DNA from: Anaerohalosphaera lusitana
GTDB taxonomy: Bacteria > Planctomycetota > Phycisphaerae > Sedimentisphaerales > Anaerohalosphaeraceae
Reading direction: 5' to 3'
Assembly (NCBI RefSeq): GCF_002007645.1
Contig: NZ_CP019791.1
Coordinates: 4,146,593 to 4,210,592 of the forward strand
DNA: 64,000 nt
Both the position numbers and the translations under genes were made by a program. A model generated the notes under the pieces. The model worked only from the letters and a program-made list of their open reading frames with translations, ran no database searches and had not been told where the DNA came from. Of this stretch, positions 1-9,113 are shown piece by piece. How positions within the stretch are numbered: the first letter of the stretch is position 1; each line of letters opens with the position of its first letter.

Positions 1-866
1 CGTAACCTCATAGGCGATCTCTTCAGCGCTTTTGCTGACCACCTCACCCAGCAGCCTGCTCCGCCGCAGGGCCTTTTCCACCATCTCGCCGTAATCGATC
101 ACGCTGACGTAGTTGAACTCCAGCGCCCGAATCGATTTTTCCAGCATCTGGGCGGTTATACCTTCATGCCGTTCCTCGCTGGTCTCGCAACTGTTGTCCT
201 TGAGCGAAACCTCGATCATCGCCTTTTCGGTCAGCTTCTCGGCATGCTTTTCGTAATCCTTGTTGTCCTTGTATAAATTGGTCAGCCAGTAGTAACCGTG
301 CGCATAGGCGTCGACCCAGTTACCCTTAGCTTCCAGTTCGTCTGCTGCTTCCTTGGCACGTTTGACAAGCTTTTTGACGAACGGCATCTCGTAGATATCG
401 TCCTTTTTGTCCTCGGCCGCATAATCCCGTGCCTTGATCACAGCTACGAAAGCCTCGCTGATCTGATTGGGTTCGCTCGGTATTCCCTCTTCTCTGAATT
501 TCGCTATTTCGTCAAGCTGCTCCTGATAAGCTTCTTTGCGGCTCTTGGCCCTGTGCTCTTCAATGGTATCATATTGAGATAAAATATTGATAAGTGCTTC
601 AACATCACCATTGGTGCCGGGCTCACGGCCTGCAAGAACTCGCCTGGCTGCTGCAAAGTCTCCTTCGCATATCTGCTCAGCTACCAGATCCGGAAGCTTC
701 TGGCCATTCTCAATATCAAGCTGCTGATCGATCTGCTGCCCTTGATTGGCCTCTGCAGATCTGCTTGCAGCATAACCGCACCCTACCAGGCCTGAAACTG
801 CTGCCAGAGTAACCAGAATTGCAATGCTCAGTCGTTGATTAATAGATTTCACTGCTAAACCCCACA
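1..866 (-). CDS. Partial lipoprotein, N-terminal part only; possibly an S41-type peptidase
   Basis: The reading frame opens at ATG 866 and runs off the window start, so only about 288 N-terminal residues are visible. It begins with a hydrophobic signal segment ending in a lipobox (LVGC, Cys about residue 30), so it should be lipid-anchored in the envelope. The rest is charged and alpha-helical, with a stretch AEDKKDDIYEMPFVKKLVKR and a segment KSIRALEFNYVSVIDYGEMV near the cut end. That last segment resembles the region ahead of the PDZ domain in C-terminal processing (S41) peptidases, but no catalytic motif is in view. The lipoprotein call is firm; the enzyme call is a guess. Confidence 0.6.
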
Positions 867-1054
867 TAAATTTAGTTTTTGTCGAAATAATGATCTACCG
901 CATCACTCATAGCGGCAGTTTAAGACACCATTCGACAAAACACCACAATAATACAAAATATGAGCGGCAGAGCCCGCGACAATCCCTGCAAATGCAGAAA
1001 CTGCCACGGACTCGCCCCTCTTAAGACCTACCACTGTAGGTCGATATTACTGAA

Positions 1055-2005
1055 TTACATGCATTCAGCAGCTTTGCCGGCACAACCCAGAACATGAAGT
1101 TTACGCTTAACCATGTCCTTGATCGCTGCACGGCCCGGGCCGAGGTACTTACGCGGATCGAATTCTTCAGGCTTTGTGCTGAATACTTCGCGGATCTTCG
1201 CGGTCAATGCCATACGCAAATCCGTATCGATATTAACCTTACAGATAGCCAGCTTTACTGCCTTGCTGATCGCATCTTCTGGTACGCCGACGGCATCCGG
1301 CATGTTCCCGCCATATTTGTTGATAAGATCCTTAAATTCCTGCGGAACACTGCTGCTGCCGTGCATTACCAGCGGGAAACCAGGAAGTTTTTCATGAACC
1401 TGTTCCAAAACTTCAAAAGCAAGCTTGGGCTCACTCTTGAACTTGTAAGCGCCGTGACTGGTGCCGATAGCGATCGCGAGAGAATCGCAACCGGTCTTTT
1501 CGACAAACTCTACAACCTCATCGGGGTCGGTAAGGTGCTTAGAAACGTCGTCAGCAGCAACACCTACAACGTCTTCCTCGATACCGCCAAGCTGACCAAG
1601 TTCGGCTTCTACCGAAACGCCGTGAGCGTGTGCGTATTCTACTACCTTCTTTGTGATCTCAATGTTTTCTGCAAACGGGCTGTGAGATGCGTCGATCATC
1701 ACAGATGTGAAGCCGTCATCAACGCACTGCTTGCATGTCTCGACCGTATCACCGTGGTCCAGATGCATTGCGATCGGGATGTCCGGATTCTCGGCAACTG
1801 CAGTGTCGATGATCGCCTTGAGGTAGCTCATGCTTGCGTAGGAACGTGCACCGCGAGATATCTGCAGGATCAGCGGAGCCTTTTCTTCGGCTACAGCTTC
1901 CACGATGCCCTGTGTGATCTCCATGTTATTAACGTTGAACGCGCCAACAGCATAGCCATTCTTGTAGGCCATCTCGAACATTTTCTTAGTACCAACTAAT
2001 GGCAT
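1055..2005 (-). CDS. fba: Class II fructose-bisphosphate aldolase
   Basis: Reversibly cleaves fructose 1,6-bisphosphate to glyceraldehyde 3-phosphate and dihydroxyacetone phosphate in cytosolic glycolysis/gluconeogenesis. The 316-residue protein has the class II landmarks: HLDHGD at residues 81-86 (catalytic Asp83, zinc ligand His84), GTSHGAYKF with a second zinc His, and the phosphate-binding MHGSSSVP loop. Its length fits the family. The start is set by a good ribosome site (AGGAG, 7 nt before ATG). It lies 88 bp downstream of the LptD-like gene on the same strand and may be read through from it. Substrate could also be tagatose bisphosphate, which is hard to separate by sequence. Confidence 0.95.
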   Translation of the reverse strand: MPLVGTKKMFEMAYKNGYAVGAFNVNNMEITQGIVEAVAEEKAPLILQISRGARSYASMSYLKAIIDTAVAENPDIPIAMHLDHGDTVETCKQCVDDGFTSVMIDASHSPFAENIEITKKVVEYAHAHGVSVEAELGQLGGIEEDVVGVAADDVSKHLTDPDEVVEFVEKTGCDSLAIAIGTSHGAYKFKSEPKLAFEVLEQVHEKLPGFPLVMHGSSSVPQEFKDLINKYGGNMPDAVGVPEDAISKAVKLAICKVNIDTDLRMALTAKIREVFSTKPEEFDPRKYLGPGRAAIKDMVKRKLHVLGCAGKAAECM

Positions 2006-2093
2006 AAGTTTTCTCCTAATGAATAACTGTCTACAATTTACTATTTTTTTTCAGAAGCTCAAAGCTTCGATTCACGCAAAATTATTAATCCGC

Positions 2094-5000
2094 CTATATC
2101 TGCGGAATGGTCTCGGTAATTCCCACGTAATCACGCGAGCCGATCGCCAGATCATCAACTCCCTGGGGCCAGACACTGAACATTACGCTCTGCTCATCCC
2201 TTGACTCATCGATCTCAAATGTAAAACCATAATACAGCCGATGATACCGCCTGATCAATGTCAGCTCACTTCGAACATTGTGGCCGTAATCGAAATTATA
2301 TTCCTGGGAGATAACAGCGGTATATCGATCGTTGAGATTGTACGTCACCGCCGCGATCAGCGAATTAGAACCTTCTTCGAATATGTCGTCAGCGGGAACA
2401 TCCACGGTAACACGCTTGAGATACCGGTTGCCGATATAGTAGCTCAGATCGGGATATACGTACCGCACAAAACCGAGATCAAACTGTTCGACCGTGCCCG
2501 CGTCGATGTCATAACTTAGGTCACTCAGCAACGTCGAGACATCACTCATCCGCCACGAATAGTCAGCGTTTATCATGTCCCGCTGCAATCCGAAATCAAC
2601 GCTCCGCCGCCTTGCGAACACGGGCACTGCAGGATTGTTATAGATATATTTGTCCGGCCCAACCGGATCGTCAGCCGTCTCGCTGAGGAAAGTCGCATTC
2701 AGATCCAGGCGCATCCAGTTGACCGTACGTTCGAATTCTTCGGTACCCCGGTGCGTCTGCCACCGCTGAGAAAGACCGAGATTCACATAATCACGCATCT
2801 CGAAAACATCGTCGCTGTCGTAATAACCGGCCGCCTCGATATGGGGCTGGACTATGTGCCGCATACCGTCCAGATCCCAGAATTCGGATTTGACCGTCGG
2901 GTCGACGTTCCACAGCATCGTCGAAGCACGAACGCCCGTCTCTCCGAGCCAGACCGTATCTTCACGATTGCCCGGCGTGCCATCTATATTGCGTATGAAT
3001 CCGCCCTGATCCTCATAGCCGAACGTCCCCGCTGCGAATGGAACGACCTGCCACTGACCAACCGTAAGAGGCGCGTCCACCTCGTGCCGTGTCGAAGCAA
3101 ACGTATAAAACTGCTCGGGCGATTGCTGACTGCTGTCCGAGCTGTATCTGTCCTTTAGCCTGCTGACCTGCGTATCGCTGTAGTACGTCAGTCTGTGATC
3201 CCAGAATGACTCGCCCAGCTTGTGATATTCAACCGTGGGCAGCTCTTCGGTTTCAGTGGCCCAATCATTTATTCGCACCTTGTTGAGAATCGAAAAGGCC
3301 CAATTCTCCTTGAGCCGCTTCAGATAAAGCAGCGTCTCCTGTGCCTTGCCGTTATCAAATTCATCCCTGTAAAACGACTCCAGGAAATTCTTGTCGCTGA
3401 GATAACTTACCTCGACCGTTGCCTGCCAGTCATAAGGCAGATAATGCCTGTGCCTCGCGGTAAATCGGCCTCGCCAGTCGGACTCCGGCTCCAGATTTTC
3501 CCGGCTGTTGATCCGCCCCAGGTCATCCTCGCCGCTGTCCTTGATCACATAAGAGCTGACCCAGCCGTAATAATCCTGCCTCTCATACTCGGCTGCAACA
3601 CCGGTGCCCAGGCCCCTTTGACCATAATAGTCGACCGCCAAATCGGTTTCCACACCCTCGGGTTCCTTGATACCGAGCAGCTTGCTGAGATACCAGTTTG
3701 TCTCGACGGAAAAACCGAAATCGCTGCTGTCGCCCACACTCGCGCGTCTGATGGGCACGTCCGGCCGTTCAAAATCCGTCCTGATCTTCGGCCATGCGAA
3801 GATCGTGGCCGTCTTGTATTTCATCCTCGTGTCGTAGAGAACCGCGTCATACTTGCTCTCGGTCTCCTCACGGCTGGCTCGCTCGTCCACCGATGTCATA
3901 TCCGTCAGCACCAGGCTCGACGCCGTCATAGAAACCTGCGGCAGATAAAACTCGCTCGTCGTCAGCGTAATGTCTTCCGCCTCGAAAACATTGTCCGTCA
4001 CCTTCTTAAGCTTTGCCGCACGGAGATAAACCGGAATACCTCGATCCACGTCGTACTGCTGCATCTCCGCTCGAACCGCGATAGCCCGGCGGAAACGGAA
4101 ATCATAGTAAACCTCTTCCGCACGGATCGTCCGAGGCCCCTCGGTCATGATTATATCGCCCTGCACATAAACAGCCTCGGCCCTTCCCGAGCCCAGACTG
4201 TCTCCGCTTGCATCATCGCCCGCGACGCTGAAATTTTCGCCAGAGTAGAATATCACTGCGTTGTCAGCCTGGAACTCAAGCAGTCCCTCGCCGTCCTCGC
4301 TACGCTGCCACATGTAAAACCGCCCGCGTATCGTAGCGATATTCATTCCGCTGGGCAGCTTGCTAGTCTCTATTCGCGGCTGCTCGCTTCCAACTGCCGC
4401 AATCTGTATGGGATACTGATAGACATCGCTGATCGGCTCAGTTTCTCTTTGAACCTGTTTTTGCCCGGCTTCGGACTTTTCACCTGCCGGCACCTGATCA
4501 GCAGACTCATCGACAACCGCCATTTCGTCCCGCATGCGATGCTGATCAACATCTTCAACGGTCGCAGGATCGACATCGCCGGGGATCTTCGCTTCCTCAG
4601 CGATACGCGGTCGAAGGACGACGGGATCTGCAGCACTTATCGCTTCATTGTAGAGTTCGGTGCCCTTGAGCTCACGAAGCCGTGCCTGGTACTGGACGTC
4701 TGCTTTCGAATAAACCTCGCCGGTCACCTTGAAACTCGTCACCAGCGAATGGCCCTGTTCGATCACCGCCTGCCGCATAGCCGTCGACTTGGCGCCCTCT
4801 CCGCGAGTCACAGAAACGTTGCCCTTGAGATATATCTTCGCATTGTAATCGACCTGCTCCACGCCCTGGTGAACCGTCCGCAGTGTGTCTATCCATACTA
4901 TCGCTTGCTCACTTGAAAGATCGTTCGCTCCGATCGACAGCCGGAAGTCGCCCTCGAAAAGCAGAACGTGCCTGTCATCGGCCAGCCCGTTCCCCCCGTA

Positions 5001-5129
5001 AACGGTCATTTCGTCCGCTGAAAGATGCAGGTCCTGCCCGGCAAAATATTCCGCAGCCGGCGCAGCCGATACGGACCCCGCCAGAACTGGCAAGATCAAC
5101 AATAGGATCGCAAGTTTGCCGCTGTGCAT
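2094..5129 (-). CDS. lptD: LptD/OstA-like outer-membrane LPS-assembly protein
   Basis: Likely the outer-membrane beta-barrel that inserts lipopolysaccharide delivered by the Lpt bridge. From ATG 5129 the protein is about 1011 residues with a clear signal peptide (AILLLILPVLAGSVSAAPA). OstA/LptA-like beta-jellyroll stretches follow (for example LHLSADEMTVYGG and IYLKGNVSVTRG), and the last 500 or so residues are rich in alternating aromatic strands (YYGWVSSYVIKD, YYGFTFEIDES) as in a barrel. It is longer than the E. coli protein, as is common in planctomycetes. A GTG at 5198 has a better ribosome site (AGGA, 7 nt away) and would add 23 residues with another hydrophobic stretch, so the start is uncertain. 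No other lpt gene is adjacent. Confidence 0.75.
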   Translation of the reverse strand: MHSGKLAILLLILPVLAGSVSAAPAAEYFAGQDLHLSADEMTVYGGNGLADDRHVLLFEGDFRLSIGANDLSSEQAIVWIDTLRTVHQGVEQVDYNAKIYLKGNVSVTRGEGAKSTAMRQAVIEQGHSLVTSFKVTGEVYSKADVQYQARLRELKGTELYNEAISAADPVVLRPRIAEEAKIPGDVDPATVEDVDQHRMRDEMAVVDESADQVPAGEKSEAGQKQVQRETEPISDVYQYPIQIAAVGSEQPRIETSKLPSGMNIATIRGRFYMWQRSEDGEGLLEFQADNAVIFYSGENFSVAGDDASGDSLGSGRAEAVYVQGDIIMTEGPRTIRAEEVYYDFRFRRAIAVRAEMQQYDVDRGIPVYLRAAKLKKVTDNVFEAEDITLTTSEFYLPQVSMTASSLVLTDMTSVDERASREETESKYDAVLYDTRMKYKTATIFAWPKIRTDFERPDVPIRRASVGDSSDFGFSVETNWYLSKLLGIKEPEGVETDLAVDYYGQRGLGTGVAAEYERQDYYGWVSSYVIKDSGEDDLGRINSRENLEPESDWRGRFTARHRHYLPYDWQATVEVSYLSDKNFLESFYRDEFDNGKAQETLLYLKRLKENWAFSILNKVRINDWATETEELPTVEYHKLGESFWDHRLTYYSDTQVSRLKDRYSSDSSQQSPEQFYTFASTRHEVDAPLTVGQWQVVPFAAGTFGYEDQGGFIRNIDGTPGNREDTVWLGETGVRASTMLWNVDPTVKSEFWDLDGMRHIVQPHIEAAGYYDSDDVFEMRDYVNLGLSQRWQTHRGTEEFERTVNWMRLDLNATFLSETADDPVGPDKYIYNNPAVPVFARRRSVDFGLQRDMINADYSWRMSDVSTLLSDLSYDIDAGTVEQFDLGFVRYVYPDLSYYIGNRYLKRVTVDVPADDIFEEGSNSLIAAVTYNLNDRYTAVISQEYNFDYGHNVRSELTLIRRYHRLYYGFTFEIDESRDEQSVMFSVWPQGVDDLAIGSRDYVGITETIPQI

Positions 5130-5414
5130 ATCAAAAGCCCGCAAAAAAGCCAACAGAAGTAGCGAAAACCAGTCCCGGCGCACAAAATATGCAAACACAC
5201 CGCAATTCCTGCCGTGCCGATCGCTTCAGCGTATCCGGGAATCTGGACTTAGACACATAATTTTGCTGTGATTATATGCATAAACGGCCGAACTTCCAGT
5301 CAAAAACGCCGCCGCCACCCAAAAACCGGCCATAAACAAGCTCATCATGCATTTTTTTAACAGCAATAAGCGATATGGACCAAATCTGCGCAGCTCACCC
5401 CCATTCAGGACCTG
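5130..5414. other. Intergenic region between the S24 repressor and the LptD-like gene
   Basis: About 280 bp that would hold the promoter of the LptD-like gene. Codons of the alternative GTG start (5130-5198) may belong to that gene. I see no convincing hairpin, repeat or RNA gene in the remainder. Confidence 0.4.
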
Positions 5415-6197
5415 TTAGAGCTTCTCATAGCGGATAACAGCCCTGTAAATGCCGTTTACCCTGTCGCCTTCGACAAAACGCGGCGCGTAATTCTGGTTTC
5501 TCGGCTGCAGCCGCAGCCCCGAATCCTCGAAATAGACCCGCTTGAAGGTCGTCTCGTGCGGCATGGTGAACCGCACAAAGCAGTCATCCCCGCTGTGAAC
5601 GTCCGCCGCCGGTGAAAATACCACAATATCGCCCTCGTTGAACTTCGGCTCCATCGAGTCGCCCACAACCCGCACCGCAAAAGCGTTCGGATCGTGCAGG
5701 TCCGGACACCGCACATAATCGTCCGCAAAGCCTGCCGGATAGCCCAGATCGTCAAAATCGACCGGATAACCCGCCGCTACCTTGTTTATGACCGGCACGA
5801 GCTGTCCTGCGGTCACGGGCCGCTTGGCCCCCTCCTCGATATCCAGCCCAAGCTCTTCCAGGCTCACCACGCCCCCGATAGATCCCGGATCGGTCTTTTT
5901 CTCGACGATATTCTTGATAAGCTGCCGGAACTTGCGGTTTTCAGCGTCGATCGCCTCATAATCCCGCCGAATATCCGCAGGCAGACGCTCCAGGTGCGCG
6001 ATATGCTGCAGCAGCCCCTTCTCGAATTGCAGAACCTCCTCCAGCCGCTTTAAAAAATTGTCGCTGGGCGGATTTTTCACCTTCCCCGTCTCCACAGTCG
6101 AGACATAGGGCTTGGAAAAACCTATCTTCGCCGCCACCTCGTCCAGAGTGAGGTTCAGTTCAATCCGTCTTCTGCGTATTATCTGCCCAAGAGCCAT
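5415..6197 (-). CDS. XRE-family repressor with S24 (LexA/CI-like) self-cleaving domain
   Basis: DNA-binding regulator of 260 residues. Residues 5-60 form an XRE helix-turn-helix (LTLDEVAAKIGFSKPYVSTV) and residues 60-100 a helical linker. The C-terminal half is a LexA/CI-type serine protease fold. VVGDSMEP places the nucleophile at Ser181, TTFKRV the general base at Lys219, and AAG at 141-143 offers the Ala-Gly bond such proteins cut. By family, stress or ligand input would trigger autocleavage and derepression. It is not LexA itself, because the HTH is XRE type. It sits alone with no phage genes nearby, so it is probably a host regulator. An inverted repeat just upstream is a candidate operator. 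Confidence 0.85.
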   Translation of the reverse strand: MALGQIIRRRRIELNLTLDEVAAKIGFSKPYVSTVETGKVKNPPSDNFLKRLEEVLQFEKGLLQHIAHLERLPADIRRDYEAIDAENRKFRQLIKNIVEKKTDPGSIGGVVSLEELGLDIEEGAKRPVTAGQLVPVINKVAAGYPVDFDDLGYPAGFADDYVRCPDLHDPNAFAVRVVGDSMEPKFNEGDIVVFSPAADVHSGDDCFVRFTMPHETTFKRVYFEDSGLRLQPRNQNYAPRFVEGDRVNGIYRAVIRYEKL

Positions 6198-6234
6198 AAC
6201 ACAATTATAGCCTCAACTAGCAACTCCGCAATAT

Positions 6235-6260
6235 GTTTGTTTGCTAATTAATAAACAAAC
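6235..6260 (-). promoter_or_regulatory. Inverted repeat upstream of the S24 repressor; candidate autoregulatory operator
   Basis: Perfect 8-bp arms, GTTTGTTT at 6235-6242 and AAACAAAC at 6253-6260, flank the AT-rich 10-bp spacer GCTAATTAAT. The site is about 38 bp upstream of the repressor start, where a promoter would lie. XRE/S24 repressors often bind such sites over their own promoters. The operator role is inferred. Confidence 0.4.
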
Positions 6261-6315
6261 AAACCAAAAAACTGGACCGCCAGCCAAACCGACCAGCGAT
6301 CCATGTGTCTTTTCC

Positions 6316-7293
6316 CTAATTTCTATTGCGACGCCGACCCATCACAAACGCCCCAACACCAAGCAAAACCAAACTGCAGGGCTCAGGAACCAGCGACACC
6401 TTGTCGATATTGAAAACATGGTCACCATTCGTCCAAAGAACATTCAATGAGCCATCTTGATCAAATTTCAGGTCACGAATGCGTATGCCATCATGCCCCT
6501 CCATAAACATCGTAAGTGTTCCGTCTGTGTCCACACTGTAAATATCCGAACCATTGGAAGCATACATTTGCTCATTGAAGAATCCATCGGTGTCAAAAGC
6601 GAAATCTCCCCAGCCAAATTTATCAGGTAGAAATTTCGTCACATCTCCATCAGGATCAATCTTTAATACACCCTTGTAATCATCAAGAACATAATTGCCA
6701 ATGGCTACAAACATGCTCCCACCATAGTTTCCCGTTTCGTCAAAAGCCATATTACCGACAAATGCTCTATCACCAAGATACGGCATGTCTATGAATTCAG
6801 CCACCGAGCCATCACTGAAAATGCGGTATATTTCAGCGGACCTTCGCGTGCCCACAAACATGTCACCCCCATAGTTCCCTGTGTGATCAATAGTAAGGTT
6901 TAGGGGCTCATTTGGGACATTCACAAGTACACCTGACTGACCACTAGTAGAAACCTGCTTAATGGCTTTAGGGTAAACATCTGCCGCATACAGATTGTCT
7001 CCGTATCGTGTTCCACCAGCCCACACGATACCCTGAAGGTTTTCAAAACCACTTCCAATAAACTGTTCATTACCAGACTGGTCAATTTTGAGCACGCCGC
7101 CGGAATCATGACTCACATAAATGTTGCTGGCATCGTCAAATGTAATTTCTTTGGCATGGCCATAGGGGTAGTAGTAGTTAAAACCCGCTACTCTCTCCAA
7201 CTGGTAGTCAGAGTCAACTACAGCCAAACCATAGCTATTACCTACGACACAGAAAACAAACAACAAGCAGCTAATCAAAACAGATTTCTTCAT
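6316..7293 (-). CDS. Secreted PEP-CTERM protein with beta-propeller-like repeats
   Basis: Exported protein of 325 residues. The start is ATG 7293, which has a strong ribosome site (GGAGG, 6 nt away) and opens a signal peptide (KKSVLISCLLFVFCVVG). The body repeats an NHL/SMP-30-like pattern (FDDASNIYVSHDSGGVLKID, FDETGNYGGSMFVAIGN, FDTDGFFNEQMYASNGSDIY) expected to fold as a propeller. The end is a PEP-CTERM sorting signal: VPEP, a hydrophobic helix, then RRRNRN. By family it would be cleaved and transferred by an exosortase, and none is in the window. It starts 23 bp after the methyltransferase gene and may be co-transcribed with it. Ligand unknown. Confidence 0.85.
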   Translation of the reverse strand: MKKSVLISCLLFVFCVVGNSYGLAVVDSDYQLERVAGFNYYYPYGHAKEITFDDASNIYVSHDSGGVLKIDQSGNEQFIGSGFENLQGIVWAGGTRYGDNLYAADVYPKAIKQVSTSGQSGVLVNVPNEPLNLTIDHTGNYGGDMFVGTRRSAEIYRIFSDGSVAEFIDMPYLGDRAFVGNMAFDETGNYGGSMFVAIGNYVLDDYKGVLKIDPDGDVTKFLPDKFGWGDFAFDTDGFFNEQMYASNGSDIYSVDTDGTLTMFMEGHDGIRIRDLKFDQDGSLNVLWTNGDHVFNIDKVSLVPEPCSLVLLGVGAFVMGRRRNRN

Positions 7294-7316
7294 AACTTCC
7301 CTCCATATCCAAATAG

Positions 7317-8306
7317 TTAAATCGATTTTCGCTTCTGACACACGACCAAAGCATAATCACTTCCAACTTCGCCTATCTCAGTCAAGGTGTCTTCAAGGCA
7401 AAAACTCATTTCAAACAGTTTCTTTGTAGTCTCATCCTCATTCAAAAAATTCCCGCCAATGCCTTCAAAAGCAAGGTGCAGAATAGCCCCCGCACAAGGT
7501 CTGTACTCCGCAAAATCGAAATACTTTTTCAATAGCGGCATAATATTTTCGGATTCGATCGCCTCCGATGGATCTTTCATGATCATACTCAGACGGCTTG
7601 GCTTAATGACTTTCTTTATAGAACCATCAATATCATGCTTTCGATACTCTTCAGGAAACATTCCTCTGAGGTGATTAGCCAGTTCAAGCTGCCTGTCAGT
7701 CCACTGAAATCTCGTCGGTCCCACATACTCATTGACAATAAACAGTCCGTCGTTTTTTAACGAGGAAGATATCTTCTGGATCAATGGCTCAAGGGGACTG
7801 AAATGGTGTAGAGCATGGTCTACAAAAATAACATCATAAGTCTTTTCGGGAATATCCACCGTATAGATATCAGCAGTACGATACCTCAAAACCCTGTCCA
7901 ACCCGGCAATGGTGGCTTCTTCCTTTGCAGTTTTTATGCTGTCATCCGATATATCAAACCCCTCTAAGTATTCGAAATCCACAAGTCCGGCCCAAATACG
8001 TTCCCGGCTACCCTTCCCACATCCAAGTGACAAACCCCGCAACCCTTTCTTGTCAGAAAAATATTTTCTGGACAGGTAAATATATTGCCCTATGTTTTCG
8101 TCCCCGGTCATGCATTTGTTAATTCGGCGATTTATGGCAGGTAACTCCCACCATGCAGTAGCTCTTCGTTTTTTCTTTTTCCACGCTTCTTTTACCCTCC
8201 CCACTTTTCCTTTTGTAAGTCTACGGAGAATTGTGCGGCCATAACCATGCCTGAGACCCCACAAAAATCGCGTAAAATCATGCCTGTTCACAAAATTATT
8301 AAACAC
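7317..8306 (-). CDS. SAM-dependent class I methyltransferase
   Basis: A 329-residue protein with a Rossmann methyltransferase core. Motif I LSLGCGKGS (about 92-100) binds S-adenosylmethionine, an acidic residue follows in EGFDISDDS, and YDVIFVDHALHHF is a motif IV-like strand typical of Methyltransf_11/12 members. The first 60 residues are basic (RVKEAWKKKKRRA) and may touch a polyanion or membrane. The substrate cannot be read from sequence; glycan or lipid-linked sugar methylation is plausible by analogy. The PEP-CTERM gene follows 23 bp downstream, so the pair may form a unit. Confidence 0.8.
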   Translation of the reverse strand: MFNNFVNRHDFTRFLWGLRHGYGRTILRRLTKGKVGRVKEAWKKKKRRATAWWELPAINRRINKCMTGDENIGQYIYLSRKYFSDKKGLRGLSLGCGKGSRERIWAGLVDFEYLEGFDISDDSIKTAKEEATIAGLDRVLRYRTADIYTVDIPEKTYDVIFVDHALHHFSPLEPLIQKISSSLKNDGLFIVNEYVGPTRFQWTDRQLELANHLRGMFPEEYRKHDIDGSIKKVIKPSRLSMIMKDPSEAIESENIMPLLKKYFDFAEYRPCAGAILHLAFEGIGGNFLNEDETTKKLFEMSFCLEDTLTEIGEVGSDYALVVCQKRKSI

Positions 8307-8403
8307 AAGGTCCCCTTCAACTTACAAATATCGAACCAGAATTCTACAATACCCCAACATATAAGTCAACTAAAAAGACATAAAAGATTTAACTAACTAT
8401 CCT

Positions 8404-8982
8404 TCATCTCCCGATCAGGTGCTCTGCCAGTATCTTTACGCCGATCCCGATCAGTATCAGCCCGCCGACGGCCTCGATCCTGTTCTCGAACCAGTGTCCG
8501 ACCTTCTCGCCGATCCTGCAGCCCAGCAGCGACAGCCCGAACGTTATTACACCGATCACGATCACCGCCGCGGCCACATGGTCCGTCACCAGCGTCAGCG
8601 TGACCCCCACCGCCAGCGCATCTATACTCGTCGCCACCGAAAGCACCACCACCACCACCAGGCTCGACACATCCACGGAGGTCCCCTCGTCTTCCGTCTT
8701 GAGCTTGAACGACTCATATATCATTTTGCCCCCTATCGCCGCCAGCAAGCCGAATGCCACCCAGTGGTCGTAAGCCTGAACGACATCCTTGAAGCCCATG
8801 CCCGCTGCCCAGCCGACCAGGGGCATCAGCGCCTGAAACGCACCGAAAAACACAGCCAGCCGCAACGCATGGCCGATCTTCAGATCACGCTCAGCCGCAC
8901 CGGCAGCCACCGACACCGCAAATGCGTCCATCGCCAGCCCGACCGCAATAAATATGATCGTAATTACTTCCACACTGAACAT
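8404..8982 (-). CDS. mntP: Manganese efflux pump MntP
   Basis: Inner-membrane Mn2+ exporter protecting against manganese excess. About 190 residues with six hydrophobic helices and two copies of the MntP signature: GLAMDAFAVSVAAG near the N-terminus and VATSIDALAVGVTL in the middle, each with the conserved Asp in a helix. Length fits the family. Start uncertain: ATG 8982 is used here, but GTG 8973 (MEVITIIFIAVG...) aligns better with characterised MntP starts and has a GGA 6 nt upstream; a TTG lies at 9006. No mntP-type riboswitch was recognised upstream. Confidence 0.9.
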   Translation of the reverse strand: MFSVEVITIIFIAVGLAMDAFAVSVAAGAAERDLKIGHALRLAVFFGAFQALMPLVGWAAGMGFKDVVQAYDHWVAFGLLAAIGGKMIYESFKLKTEDEGTSVDVSSLVVVVVLSVATSIDALAVGVTLTLVTDHVAAAVIVIGVITFGLSLLGCRIGEKVGHWFENRIEAVGGLILIGIGVKILAEHLIGR

Positions 8983-9113
8983 CCAAAAAAACGAGACAAA
9001 AATCAACTGCCGAAGTCTACACCAAAACCGCCCTGCTTACAACATCCCGCTGCGCACAAAAAAAGCGATGCCGACAGAACCGACACCGCTGAAAATGTTC
9101 AAAATGTCCCTTC

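Noticed and set aside
1025-1042. GACCTAC/GTAGGTC hairpin downstream of the aldolase gene
   Set aside because: A 7-bp stem without a T-run on the minus strand, so not called as a terminator.
3222-4916. Long plus-strand open frame (564 codons) antisense to the LptD-like gene
   Set aside because: Translation has no family features. The opposite strand has a signal peptide and barrel strands. It is a by-product of codon bias.
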